Positions 22,289 through 34,698 of a stretch of DNA of 64,000 nt are shown piece after piece. Position numbers and translations under genes: made by a program. Source of the DNA: Wenzhouxiangella sp042310355 (GTDB lineage Bacteria; Pseudomonadota; Gammaproteobacteria; Xanthomonadales; Wenzhouxiangellaceae); contig NZ_JBHJMR010000002.1 in assembly GCF_042310355.1 (NCBI RefSeq), positions 62,001 through 126,000 of the forward strand, written 5' to 3'. Each line of letters begins with the position of its first letter. The stretch's first letter is position 1. The notes below the pieces were generated by a model that made no database searches, had not been told where the DNA came from, and saw only the letters and a program-made list of their open reading frames with translations.

Positions 22289-22701
22289 AGTGCCGTTCTC
22301 CGTTTGCGAATGACGAACGCGGCGCTGACCAGGCCGATGAGCAGCAGGGCGATCGGTCCGCCCCAGAGCAACAGCGTGTGGCCGGCCAGCGGCGGACGGT
22401 AGAGGACGTAGTCGCCGTAGCGCTCGACCATGAAGCTGCGGATTTCCTGGTCGCTGCGATTGTCCTGCAGCATGCGAAAGACCTCGTCGCGAAGGTCGCC
22501 GGCCAGCGGTGCGTCGGAGTCAGCCAGCGACTGGTTCTGACACACGGTGCAGCGCAACTCTTCGGCCAGCGCCCGGAACCGCTTCTGCTGCAACTCGCTT
22601 TCGAATTCGTACGGTTCGATCGCCGACCCCAGCGCCAAAAGCGGCACCAGCGCCAGAACGAGCGCCCACTTGCAACTGACAACTGACAACCGACAACTCA
22701 T
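22285..22701 (-). CDS. ccmH: Cytochrome c maturation thiol oxidoreductase CcmH
   Basis: A 138-residue protein from ATG 22701, in an ATGA overlap with the ccmG stop. It has a signal peptide (WALVLALVPLLALGS), the redox motif LRCTVCQNQSL (L-R-C-x-x-C, which reduces apocytochrome cysteines), and one C-terminal membrane helix (LLLWGGPIALLLIGLVSAAF). It acts in the periplasm with CcmF and CcmI. The first ten codons (MSCRLSVVSC) are written by a heptamer array at 22672-22699. This adds two cysteines ahead of the signal-peptide core, which is unusual. Confidence 0.92.
   Translation of the reverse strand: MSCRLSVVSCKWALVLALVPLLALGSAIEPYEFESELQQKRFRALAEELRCTVCQNQSLADSDAPLAGDLRDEVFRMLQDNRSDQEIRSFMVERYGDYVLYRPPLAGHTLLLWGGPIALLLIGLVSAAFVIRKRRTAL
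22672..22699 (-). repeat. GTTGTCA heptamer array at the ccmG-ccmH junction
   Basis: On the minus strand, four consecutive heptamers (GTTGTCG, GTTGTCA, GTTGTCA, GTTGCAA) follow directly after the ATGA stop/start overlap. They resemble the heptamer units of the intergenic elements at 14.2 and 39.5 kb, but here they lie inside a coding sequence. Confidence 0.75.
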
Positions 22702-23234
22702 CGAGCTTCCCCTCGCAGTTCCATGGCCCGCCGCATCAGGTCCTCGAACACCGTCGCGTCGATCGGCCCGATATGCTTGTGGCGGATGGTGCCTTCGTGG
22801 TCGACCAGGAAGGTCTCGGGCGCGCCATAGACGCCCAGGTCGATGGCCACCTTGCCTTCGAAGTCGACCAGGTGCCTGTCCCAGGCGTCGCCGAACTGAT
22901 CGATCCATTCCAGCGCGTCCGCGCGCTCGTCCTTCCAGTTGAAGCCGACCAGTTCGATCGGCGCCTCGTTGCCGAGCCGCTCGACGAAGGGGTGCTCGAC
23001 CCGGCAGGCCCAGCACCAGCTGCCCCAGACGTTGAGAATGAACGGCTGGCCCAGGAGATCGCCCCGGCTGGTGCGGGTTTCGGGATCGTGCAGGCCGGGC
23101 AGGGTGAATTCGGGCAGCGGCTTGCCGATCAAGGGCGAGCGGACCAGCTTGCGCTCATCGCCGGTCTGCAGGCCGGCGATGAGCAGAATCACCAGCGCGA
23201 GGAAGACCGCCAGCGGAATCAGCATGCGAATCAT
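22698..23234 (-). CDS. ccmG: Thiol:disulfide interchange protein CcmG/DsbE
   Basis: A 178-residue thioredoxin-fold protein with one N-terminal membrane anchor (LIPLAVFLALVILLIAGL). The active site is WGSWCWACRVEHP (W-C-x-x-C), and the cis-Pro region is in GAPETFLVDHEG. GLxxPE-type residues (LPEFTLPGLHDP) are typical of DsbE. It keeps the cysteines of apocytochrome c or CcmH reduced in the periplasm. Both ends overlap neighbours by ATGA (23231-23234 and 22698-22701). Confidence 0.94.
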   Translation of the reverse strand: MIRMLIPLAVFLALVILLIAGLQTGDERKLVRSPLIGKPLPEFTLPGLHDPETRTSRGDLLGQPFILNVWGSWCWACRVEHPFVERLGNEAPIELVGFNWKDERADALEWIDQFGDAWDRHLVDFEGKVAIDLGVYGAPETFLVDHEGTIRHKHIGPIDATVFEDLMRRAMELRGEAR

Positions 23235-25186
23235 GCGCTCGCCTCCGCGGCCGCCCCGGCGGGTTGCCTGGCCTTGCGCTTGCCGCGGTAACGCCGGTCG
23301 GAAGCCGCGATCAGGCCGCCGAGGCCGATCAGCACCGCGCCGGCCCAGATCCAGCGCACGAAGGGTTTGATGTGTACCCGAAAGCTCCAGGCACCGCTCG
23401 CGCCGAGCTCCTCGCCCATGGCGATGTAGAGATCGCGGAACACGCCGGGCTTGAGCGCGACCTGGGTCATGGTCTGGCCGCCGCGGTGGTAGTGCCGTTT
23501 CTGCGGCGACATGCGCGCAATTTCGCGATCACCGCGATGGATGCTGAAGCGAGCTTCCTCGGCACGCCAGTTCGGTCCCTTGACCTGGGCGACTTCGTGC
23601 AGGGTAAAGCGATAGCCGGCGGCCTCGACGGTTTCGCCCGGCGCGATGCGCACATCGCGTTCGAAAGTGTGGGCCTCGACCATGGCCGCGCCGATGACGA
23701 ATACACCGGCGCCGGCGTGGGCCAGCAGCATGCCCCACTGGTGACGGGCCAGGCCAGAGCGACTTGCCCGGGCGGTCCGCAGACCGTAGGCAAGCGCGCC
23801 ACTGAGTAGCCAGAAACCGCCGATCCAGCCGGCCGCCGCGCGCAGGCTCCAGGTGCCCAGCCAGGCGCACACGAGCAGCGCGGCGACGATCGAGACCACG
23901 GCGGCGGTCGCCAGCGGGCGGGCGACGCGCAGGAACTCGTCCCGCTTCCAGCGAGTGAAGGGGCCCAGCGGCAGCAGCAGCACGACCGGCGTCATCAGTA
24001 GGATGAACATGGCGCCGAAGTAGGGCGGGCCGACGGAAATCTGACCCCAGCCCATGAAGTCGATGATCAGGGGGTAGAGCGTGCCGAGCAGGACCATGGC
24101 GGCCGAGACGGTGAAGAAGACGTTGTTGAGCAACAGCGCCGATTCGCGGCTGACCCAGTCGAAGCCCTCACCGGTCATGATGCGCGGCGCGCGCAGGGCA
24201 TACAGCACAAGCGCCCCGCCGGTCACCACGCCCATGAAAACGAGGATGAAAAGCCCGCGCTCGGGGTCGTTGGCGAAGGCGTGCACCGAGGTCAGCACGC
24301 CCGAGCGGACCAGGAAGGTGCCCAGCAGCGACATCGAGAAGGCCGCGATCGACAGCAGTACGGTCCAGGCCGGGAAGGCGCCGCGTTTCTCGGTCACGGC
24401 CTGGGAATGGATCAGGGCGGTGCCGATCAGCCAGGGAATGAACGAGGCGTTCTCGACCGGATCCCAGAACCACCAGCCGCCCCAACCGAGTTCGTAGTAG
24501 GCCCACCACGAGCCGAGCGCGATGCCGAAGGTCAGAAAGGCCCAGGCCGCCAGGGTCCAGGGCCTGGACCATCGCACCCAGTCGCGCTCGACCTTGCCGT
24601 CGATCAGCCCGGCAATGGCAAAAGCGAAGGCCACGGCGAAGCCGACGTAGCCCATGTAGAGCAGTGGTGGGTGGAAGATCATCCCCACGTCCTGTAGCAG
24701 GGGGTTGAGATCGCGCCCGTCGATGGGGCCGGGCAGGATGCGCTCGAAAGGGTTGGATGTGAACAGGATGAACAGCAGAAAGCCGACCGAAATCATGCCC
24801 ATCACCGCCAGCACGCGCGCGGTGAACACGCGCGGCACCGAACGCGAAAAGGCGGCCACGGCCAGCATCCAGCCGCCGAGCAGCAGCATCCACAGCAGCA
24901 GCGAGCCCTCGTGGCTGCCCCAGACGGCCGTCAGGCGGTAGTACCAGGGCAGCAGCAGGTTGGAGTGCATGGCCACGTAGGTGACCGTGAAATCGTGCTG
25001 AAGAAATGCAAAGGCCAGGGCCGCGAACGCGCCGGCGAGGAAAACGAAGTGCCCGATGGCCAGCGAGGGAGCCAGCTTCATCAAGGCCTGGTTGTTGCGC
25101 TGGGCGCCGACCATGGGCAGCACCGCCAGCAGCGTTGCCAGCACCAGGGCCAGGATCAGTGCAATCTGTCCGAGTTCCGCGCTCAT
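23231..25186 (-). CDS. ccmF: Cytochrome c haem lyase subunit CcmF
   Basis: A 651-residue integral membrane protein of the haem-handling family. WGSHEGSLLLWML and the WWD signature GWGGWWFWDPVENASF (about residues 235-250) define the haem-presenting site. About fourteen to fifteen hydrophobic segments are seen. A C-terminal periplasmic domain (about 500-620) precedes the last helix. CcmF takes haem from CcmE and attaches it to apocytochrome c with CcmH and CcmI. It overlaps ccmE and ccmG by ATGA at each end. Confidence 0.95.
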   Translation of the reverse strand: MSAELGQIALILALVLATLLAVLPMVGAQRNNQALMKLAPSLAIGHFVFLAGAFAALAFAFLQHDFTVTYVAMHSNLLLPWYYRLTAVWGSHEGSLLLWMLLLGGWMLAVAAFSRSVPRVFTARVLAVMGMISVGFLLFILFTSNPFERILPGPIDGRDLNPLLQDVGMIFHPPLLYMGYVGFAVAFAFAIAGLIDGKVERDWVRWSRPWTLAAWAFLTFGIALGSWWAYYELGWGGWWFWDPVENASFIPWLIGTALIHSQAVTEKRGAFPAWTVLLSIAAFSMSLLGTFLVRSGVLTSVHAFANDPERGLFILVFMGVVTGGALVLYALRAPRIMTGEGFDWVSRESALLLNNVFFTVSAAMVLLGTLYPLIIDFMGWGQISVGPPYFGAMFILLMTPVVLLLPLGPFTRWKRDEFLRVARPLATAAVVSIVAALLVCAWLGTWSLRAAAGWIGGFWLLSGALAYGLRTARASRSGLARHQWGMLLAHAGAGVFVIGAAMVEAHTFERDVRIAPGETVEAAGYRFTLHEVAQVKGPNWRAEEARFSIHRGDREIARMSPQKRHYHRGGQTMTQVALKPGVFRDLYIAMGEELGASGAWSFRVHIKPFVRWIWAGAVLIGLGGLIAASDRRYRGKRKARQPAGAAAEASA

Positions 25187-25632
25187 TGCTTCGAGGCCTC
25201 GGGTGGGTGTCCGGCGGCTTCGAGCGACTTCATGACTTCCGGCGGCATGTAGGTTTCATCGTGCCGTGCCAGGACCTCGTGCGCCCGGAAGTGTCCGCTC
25301 TCGTCGAGATGCCCGTGGGCGATCACGCCCTGGCCCTCGCGAAACAGGTCGGGCAGGATGCCTTCGAAGCTCACCGGTACGTCGTGGCGCCCGTCGGTGA
25401 CGGTGAACTGCACCGCCAGGCTATCGGGCTCGCGCTGAACCGATTCAGCGGCCACAAGCCCGCCCAGGCGGATCTGTCGGTCCAGCGGCGCGCTGGCGGC
25501 ATGGACGTCGGTGGGGCTCACGAAATAGAGCATGTTGTCGTTGAGCGCGGTGATGGCCACGGCCGTGGCCGTTCCCACGCCCAGGACGATCAGGGCGACG
25601 ATTGCGAGTCTTTTCTTACGCGTCGGGGTCAT
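25183..25632 (-). CDS. ccmE: Haem chaperone CcmE
   Basis: A 149-residue protein. I chose ATG 25632 (TPTRKKRLAIV...), which gives the standard short basic cytoplasmic end before the single membrane helix (IVALIVLGVGTATAVAITAL); an ATG 11 codons earlier is possible. The periplasmic beta-barrel follows. LARHDETYMPPEV carries the His that covalently binds haem, with the conserved Tyr four residues later. It ferries haem from CcmABCD to CcmF. The chosen start overlaps the end of ccmD by 17 bases. Confidence 0.94.
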   Translation of the reverse strand: MTPTRKKRLAIVALIVLGVGTATAVAITALNDNMLYFVSPTDVHAASAPLDRQIRLGGLVAAESVQREPDSLAVQFTVTDGRHDVPVSFEGILPDLFREGQGVIAHGHLDESGHFRAHEVLARHDETYMPPEVMKSLEAAGHPPEASKQ

Positions 25633-25786
25633 CGTAGTTTCCGAGTTGCAGGGCGTATTCCTCACGCAGTTCGGCGAGTATGCGCCGCCTGCGCAGGCGT
25701 GGCTGAATGAATTGCCAGGCCATGATCACGGCAAACAGGCCGTAGCTGGTCCAGACATAAAAAGCGTAATCCAGTTGCGGAATCAT
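25616..25786 (-). CDS. ccmD: Haem exporter membrane subunit CcmD
   Basis: A 56-residue protein. One membrane helix (FYVWTSYGLFAVIMAWQFI) is followed by a basic stretch RLRRRR and an acidic C-terminus, the standard CcmD plan. It starts in an ATGA overlap with the ccmC stop (25783-25786). It is needed to release holo-CcmE from the CcmABC complex. Confidence 0.88.
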   Translation of the reverse strand: MIPQLDYAFYVWTSYGLFAVIMAWQFIQPRLRRRRILAELREEYALQLGNYDDPDA

Positions 25787-26553
25787 GCATTGTCCCCCGG
25801 GGGATTGTTGCTGACGAGTTGCCGAATCCAGTTCTTGCGCCGGTCCTGCTCGAGCAGGTCGTTGCGGGCGCGGTCGAGCAGGGCGGCGCCGAACATCAGC
25901 TTGACGCCGATCGTCATCCAGATCAGCGGCGGCAGCATGCTCGGATGCATCCGCGACTCGCCGAGCAGGCGAATCGTCGCGCCCTGATGCAGCGTGGTCC
26001 ACCATTCCACCGAAAAATGGATGATGGGAATGTTCACCAGCCCGACCAGGACGAGGATACAGGCTACCCGTGCACCCTTGCGTCGATCCTCGAACGCCGC
26101 GTACAGCCCCATGATGCCCAGGTAGATGAACAGCAGCACCAGCATCGAGGTCAGTCGCGCGTCCCACGCCCACCAGGTGCCCCACATGGGTTTGCCCCAG
26201 AGCGAGCCGGTGGCCAGGCACAGCGCGGTGAAGGCGGCGCCGATGGGGGCCGCGGCCATGGTCATGATCTCGACCGTGCGAATACGCCACACCAGGGCGA
26301 TGACGGCGAGTACCGCCATGACCAGGTAGCCGGCCATGGCCTGCCAGGCGGCCGGTACATGGATGAACAGGATGCGGTAGCTGTCGCCCTGCTGGTAGTC
26401 GGGCGGGACGACGAAGAGCGCCAGGTAGAGGCCGACGACGGTGCAAGCAAGGAAAGCGCCCCAGAGCCACGGCGCGAGGACCCGACACAGCTTGTGAAAG
26501 GTCGGCGGCGAGCCGAGTCGGTGGAAGCCGACTTTCAGGCGATGGAAAATCAT
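25783..26553 (-). CDS. ccmC: Haem-handling membrane protein CcmC
   Basis: A 256-residue protein. I set the start at ATG 26553, in an ATGA overlap with the ccmB stop; the frame is open much further upstream, but that reads through ccmB. It has six hydrophobic segments and the WWD motif WGTWWAWDARLTS (about residue 125), with flanking His residues in FIHVPAAW and IIHFSVEWW that can ligand haem. CcmC loads haem onto CcmE. Confidence 0.94.
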   Translation of the reverse strand: MIFHRLKVGFHRLGSPPTFHKLCRVLAPWLWGAFLACTVVGLYLALFVVPPDYQQGDSYRILFIHVPAAWQAMAGYLVMAVLAVIALVWRIRTVEIMTMAAAPIGAAFTALCLATGSLWGKPMWGTWWAWDARLTSMLVLLFIYLGIMGLYAAFEDRRKGARVACILVLVGLVNIPIIHFSVEWWTTLHQGATIRLLGESRMHPSMLPPLIWMTIGVKLMFGAALLDRARNDLLEQDRRKNWIRQLVSNNPPGDNA

Positions 26554-27218
26554 TCGATGTTCAACCTCAATGCAGCGGTGGTGGCCAGGGGAACCAGCGT
26601 GACGGCCAGGATCAGCAGGGCCGCCAGCAGCCCAAGGTGCGCACTGGCCGAGTGGCCTTGCGCGGCCGCGGCAACGCCTCCGGTGGCGAAGATCAGGACC
26701 GGGACCACCATCGGGAACACCAGAATGGACAACAGAACGCTGCCGCGGTTCGTGCCCAGGGTCAGGGCGCTGGCGAGGCCGCCGACCAGGCTGAGAATCG
26801 GCGTGCCGATCAACAGACTCAGCATCAACGTGCCGAGGGCCGCGTCGGGGAGGTAAAGCATTTGCGCGGCCAGCGGCGCGAAGACGATCACCGGCACGCC
26901 GGTGATCAGCCAGTGGCTGAAAAGGCGCGTGACCACCAGTGCCGCGGGTGAATTCGATCCCACCCACCATTGTTCCAGCGTGCCGTCCTCGAGATCCGGA
27001 CGGAACAGCTGTTCCAGCGCGAGCAGGCTGGCGAGCAGGGCCGCGACCCAGATCATGCCCGGCGCGATGCTGGCCAGTAGATTGGGGCCGGGACCGACGC
27101 CCAAGGGCACCAGGATGATCACCGCGAACAGGAAGATCAGCGGCATCAGGGACTCGCCGCCGTGGCGCAGGGCCAGGCGCAGATCGCGCCGGAACAGTGC
27201 GGACATCTGTGCCGTCAT
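26550..27218 (-). CDS. ccmB: Haem exporter permease CcmB
   Basis: A 222-residue membrane protein from ATG 27218 (ATGA overlap with the ccmA stop at 27215-27218). It has six hydrophobic segments and family-typical stretches LEQLFRPDLEDGTLEQWW and GSVLLSILVFPMVVPVLIF. It forms the ABC complex with CcmA and drives release of haem-loaded CcmE. The length matches the usual 220 residues. Confidence 0.93.
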   Translation of the reverse strand: MTAQMSALFRRDLRLALRHGGESLMPLIFLFAVIILVPLGVGPGPNLLASIAPGMIWVAALLASLLALEQLFRPDLEDGTLEQWWVGSNSPAALVVTRLFSHWLITGVPVIVFAPLAAQMLYLPDAALGTLMLSLLIGTPILSLVGGLASALTLGTNRGSVLLSILVFPMVVPVLIFATGGVAAAAQGHSASAHLGLLAALLILAVTLVPLATTAALRLNIE

Positions 27219-27820
27219 CCCGCCTCTCCGGCATGGCGCTCGACCACGAGCGTTCGAACGGTCGCGTTGATTTCCGGCTGTCGCTGGTGGGTTGAAAGGA
27301 CGACCGATCCGTCGCGCCCCAGTTGTTCCGACAGCAGGGCATCGACCAGGGCACAGCCGTCGTCGTCGAGGCTGGCGTAGGGTTCGTCGAGCAGCCAGAC
27401 GGCCGCCGGCGCGACCAGCAGGCCGGCCAGTCCGAGCCTGCGCTTTTGCCCGGCCGACAGCGTGCGCGCGGGCCTCAGCCCCAGGCCGGCCAGTCCGACG
27501 CGGGCCAGGGCCCGGCTGTTGGGCATGCCGCTGGCGCTGGCCTGGAAGCGGCGCCGGAAATCGAGGTTCTCGCGACAGCTCAGCTCGCCCTTGACCGCGG
27601 CCAGGTGGCCCAGGAAGTTGACCGGGGCGTGGCGTTTCACCGTGCCCCCGGATGGCCGCAGGATGCCGGCGAGCAGGCGCAGCAGGGTCGTCTTGCCCGA
27701 GCCGTTGGCGCCGCGTATTGCCAGGGCCTGCCCGCCGCCGATCGACAGATCGACCGGCTCGAACACCGGCTCCCCGGCTCGCGAAAACGTGGCCTGGTGG
27801 GTTGCAAGCAGGGTGCGCAT
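27215..27820 (-). CDS. ccmA: Haem exporter ATP-binding protein CcmA
   Basis: A 201-residue ABC ATPase from ATG 27820, which overlaps the upstream stop by one base (TGATG); a start seven codons earlier is less likely. Walker A is GANGSGKTTLL, the signature is LSAGQKRRLGLA, Walker B is VWLLDEPYASLD, and the switch His lies in VLSTHQ. NFLGHLAAVKGELS is typical of CcmA. It powers the CcmABCD step in which holo-CcmE is freed. Confidence 0.95.
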   Translation of the reverse strand: MRTLLATHQATFSRAGEPVFEPVDLSIGGGQALAIRGANGSGKTTLLRLLAGILRPSGGTVKRHAPVNFLGHLAAVKGELSCRENLDFRRRFQASASGMPNSRALARVGLAGLGLRPARTLSAGQKRRLGLAGLLVAPAAVWLLDEPYASLDDDGCALVDALLSEQLGRDGSVVLSTHQRQPEINATVRTLVVERHAGEAG

Positions 27821-28293
27821 CAACTGACCTTGTCGGCCCACTGCGGCATGGTTTGCGGCCAGCTTTCGCCGTAAAGGCGAAGCCGGGCCGGCTCTCCGGG
27901 CCGGCCTGTGACAACCGCGGCCTGGTCGAATTCGCGCGCCAGCTTGTCGAGGTCGGCCATGCCGATCTCGACGATCAACACGGCGATCTCGTCGGGCCAG
28001 GCGGCCTCGGGATCGCGATTGACGGCGGGGTGGGTATCCTGCCCGGTGTGCGCGAGAGCCGCGAGCAACTCCTGCTGGCGCCGACGGTTGCCTGCTTCGT
28101 CCAGCCGGCGAGCCTGCGGGTTGAATGCCGTGACCACGGCCCAGGCGCGGTTTCCGAGCGCCGCATCCAGGGATGCATGCCGCCGGCCGGGATGAAGAAC
28201 ATGCTCCCCGCCGGCGATGCGCACCCGGTATTCGGTGGCTGCAAAAGCCTGTAGCAGTTCCTCCGGGGTCTGGCTGGCGCTGTGCATGATCAT
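27820..28293 (-). CDS. DUF3293 domain-containing protein
   Basis: A 157-residue soluble protein and the first gene of the ccm transcription unit. The pattern YRV near the start, WAVVTAFNPQARRLDEAGNRRRQQEL in the centre (recalled here in parts as AVVTAFNP and NRRRQQEL) and WPDEIAVLIVEIG matches the DUF3293 family, small cytoplasmic proteins of unknown function. ATG 28293 was chosen; ATG 28287 is two codons later. Its stop overlaps the ccmA start by one base, so it is translated together with the haem export genes. Confidence 0.7.
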   Translation of the reverse strand: MIMHSASQTPEELLQAFAATEYRVRIAGGEHVLHPGRRHASLDAALGNRAWAVVTAFNPQARRLDEAGNRRRQQELLAALAHTGQDTHPAVNRDPEAAWPDEIAVLIVEIGMADLDKLAREFDQAAVVTGRPGEPARLRLYGESWPQTMPQWADKVS

Positions 28294-28409
28294 CGATTCG
28301 CGGATTTTTCCCGGTCAGAGGTGCTGGTGACGTAGTATTTTACCGCGTGCCGTATCCGCGGCATGATCTGAATCAAACCCTAAGCTGGAAAACCTCGATT
28401 GGATTGACG

Positions 28410-29765
28410 ATGCCAAGCCATGACTATGATCTTTTCGTGATCGGCGCCGGTTCCGGCGGCGTTCGCGCCTCCCGTATCGCCGCCGGTCACGGTGCGCGCG
28501 TGGCCATCTGCGAGGAATCGCGCGTCGGCGGAACCTGCGTCATCCGTGGCTGCGTGCCCAAGAAGCTGCTGGTTTTCGCGTCGCAGTTCTCCGAGCATTT
28601 CGCCGATGCCGGCGGCTATGGCTGGGACGTCGGCGAGTCGTCCTTTTCCTGGCCCGAACTGATCCGGGCCAAGGATCGCGAGATCGATCGGCTCAACGGC
28701 ATCTACCACGGCTTGCTCGATAACGCCGGCGTGACCCTGTTCGAGGGCCGCGGGCGCCTGGTCGATCGGCACACGATCGACATCGGCGAGCGCCGGGTTA
28801 CGGCCGACAAGATCCTGATCGCGACCGGAGGTCGGCCGTGGGTGCCCGATATCCCGGGGGCAGAGCTGGGCATTACGTCCGACGAGGCCTTTCACCTAGA
28901 CTCCTTGCCCGGGCGTGTCCTGATCGCCGGCGCCGGCTACATTGCCGTTGAGTTCGCCGGAATCTTCAACGGCCTTGGCAGCGAGGTCACGCTGGCCTAT
29001 CGGCGCGACCTGATCCTGCGCGGGTTCGACGACGACCTTCGCAGGGCGGTCGAGGCCGGCATGCGCGGCCGGGGCATCGATCTTCGCTATCACTGCGCCC
29101 CGGCCCGGCTGGAGCGCGTTGAAGACGGAATCGAGGTGACCTTCTCGGACGATCGGCGCCAGGTCGTCGATACCGTCATGTTCGCGACCGGCCGGTCGCC
29201 GTATACCTGGGACCTGGGCCTGGAGGATGCCGGTGTGCGCACCGGGGCCAACAACGCCATCATGGTCGACGAATTCAGCCGGACCAGTGTGGACAACATT
29301 TATGCCGTCGGAGATGTGACCGACCGCGTCAATCTCACGCCGGTGGCCTTGATGGAAGGGCATGCATTCGCCGACACGCAGTTCGGCGGCATGCAGCGCC
29401 CGGTCGAGCACGCCAGCGTGCCGGCCGCCGTTTTCAGCCAGCCGCCGGTCGGTACCGTCGGGCTGAGCGAGGCCGAGGCGCGCGAACAACTGGGAAAGAT
29501 TCGCATTTTCCGGTCGACCTTTACGCCGATGAAATATACTCTCGGTGGAAGAGATGAAAAGGGGGTCATGAAGCTGGTGGTCGATGCTGCCAGCGACCGG
29601 GTTGTTGGCTGCCACATGGTGGGGCCGGATGCGCCGGAAATCGTCCAGGGCTTTGCCGTGGCGGTTCGGGCGGGCCTGAGCAAGGCCGATTTCGATCGAA
29701 CGATCGGCGTCCATCCGACCAGTGCCGAGGAGCTCGTCACGCTGCGGCAACCGGTCAGCGACTGA
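28410..29765 (+). CDS. gor: Glutathione-disulfide reductase
   Basis: A 451-residue FAD/NADPH disulfide reductase from ATG 28410; a GTG start 21 codons earlier is less likely. FAD site: FVIGAGSGGVRASR. Redox-active disulfide: Cys43 and Cys48 in GGTCVIRGCVPKK. NADPH site: IAGAGYIAVEF, with following basic Arg-Arg that select the 2'-phosphate. A second FAD motif is YAVGDVTDR. The active-site base is in HPTSAEELVT from the partner subunit. The CVIRGC form and HPTSAEE favour glutathione reductase over lipoamide dehydrogenase. It keeps cytoplasmic glutathione reduced. Confidence 0.93.
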   Translation: MPSHDYDLFVIGAGSGGVRASRIAAGHGARVAICEESRVGGTCVIRGCVPKKLLVFASQFSEHFADAGGYGWDVGESSFSWPELIRAKDREIDRLNGIYHGLLDNAGVTLFEGRGRLVDRHTIDIGERRVTADKILIATGGRPWVPDIPGAELGITSDEAFHLDSLPGRVLIAGAGYIAVEFAGIFNGLGSEVTLAYRRDLILRGFDDDLRRAVEAGMRGRGIDLRYHCAPARLERVEDGIEVTFSDDRRQVVDTVMFATGRSPYTWDLGLEDAGVRTGANNAIMVDEFSRTSVDNIYAVGDVTDRVNLTPVALMEGHAFADTQFGGMQRPVEHASVPAAVFSQPPVGTVGLSEAEAREQLGKIRIFRSTFTPMKYTLGGRDEKGVMKLVVDAASDRVVGCHMVGPDAPEIVQGFAVAVRAGLSKADFDRTIGVHPTSAEELVTLRQPVSD

Positions 29766-29795
29766 CACAATGAAATGCAACGAAAGGCAGATCGA

Positions 29796-33866
<4,071 letters not shown>

Positions 33867-33882
33867 TTCGCTGTGAACGCCG

Positions 33883-33907
33883 CGTCGGCCGGCCTGTTCG
33901 GCCGACG
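33883..33907 (+). terminator. Hairpin after the large subtilase gene
   Basis: A perfect 9-bp stem CGTCGGCCG / CGGCCGACG with loop GCCTGTT begins 16 bases after the stop and is followed by a pyrimidine-rich CCCTTTCTCCC. It is likely an intrinsic terminator, although the T-run is short. Confidence 0.55.
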
Positions 33908-33954
33908 GGCCCTTTCTCCCGTCCGGATCACTCGACGCGCGGCAAGCCAGGTTC

Positions 33955-34698
33955 ATGATCAGGGGTCACAAGGTCGTGGTCGTCATGCCCGCCTACAATG
34001 CGGTCAGGACGCTGGAAAGGACGCTGTCGGAGGTGCCGCGGGACGTGGTCGACGACATCGTGCTGGTCGACGACGCCAGCCAGGACGACACCGCGGGGCT
34101 CGCCCGGTCGCTGGGAATCGAGCACGTCATCCGGCACGACAGCAACCGCGGCTATGGCGGCAACCAGAAGACCTGCTATCGCAAAGCGCTGGACCTGGGC
34201 GCGGACATCGTCGTGATGCTGCACCCCGACTACCAGTACAGCCCGCGGCTGATCCCGGCCATGGCAGAACTGGTCGCGAGCGGGCTCTTCCCCGTGGTCC
34301 TGGGGTCGCGGATTCTGGGTGGCGGTGCGATCAGCGGCGGCATGCCGGTCTACAAGTACCTGGCCAACCGGATGCTGACCCTTTTCCAGAACCTCTGTAC
34401 CGGCGCCAAGCTGTCGGAGTATCACACCGGCTACCGGGCCTTTTCGGCGCGTTTGCTCAGGCAGCTCGACCTGGATGCCAATTCCGACGATTTCATCTTC
34501 GACAACCAGATGCTTGCCCAGACGCTGGCGCGGGGGTGTCGCATCGGTGAGGTCACCTGTCCGACGCATTACTTCGGCGACGCATCGTCGATCAACTTCC
34601 GTCGATCGGTGACTTACGGGCTGGGCGTGATCGGCGTTTCCCTTCAGCACCTGGCCGGTCGGATGGGGGTGTACCGCTCGCGCTTTCACCGCTCGTGA
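33955..34698 (+). CDS. Glycosyltransferase family 2 protein (dolichyl-phosphate-mannose-synthase-like)
   Basis: A 247-residue protein of the DPM1/GtrB-like GT2 group. VVVVMPAYNAVRTLERTL opens the GT-A fold, DIVLVDDASQDDT binds nucleotide, and MLHPDYQYSPRLIP carries the D-x-D-equivalent metal site. TGYRAFSARLL is the conserved acceptor-side motif. There are no terminal membrane helices, so it is cytoplasmic or peripheral. Its stop overlaps the start of the next gene (GTGA), a GT-C-type membrane enzyme. The pair looks like a donor-lipid synthase plus the transferase that uses it. Confidence 0.87.
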   Translation: MIRGHKVVVVMPAYNAVRTLERTLSEVPRDVVDDIVLVDDASQDDTAGLARSLGIEHVIRHDSNRGYGGNQKTCYRKALDLGADIVVMLHPDYQYSPRLIPAMAELVASGLFPVVLGSRILGGGAISGGMPVYKYLANRMLTLFQNLCTGAKLSEYHTGYRAFSARLLRQLDLDANSDDFIFDNQMLAQTLARGCRIGEVTCPTHYFGDASSINFRRSVTYGLGVIGVSLQHLAGRMGVYRSRFHRS

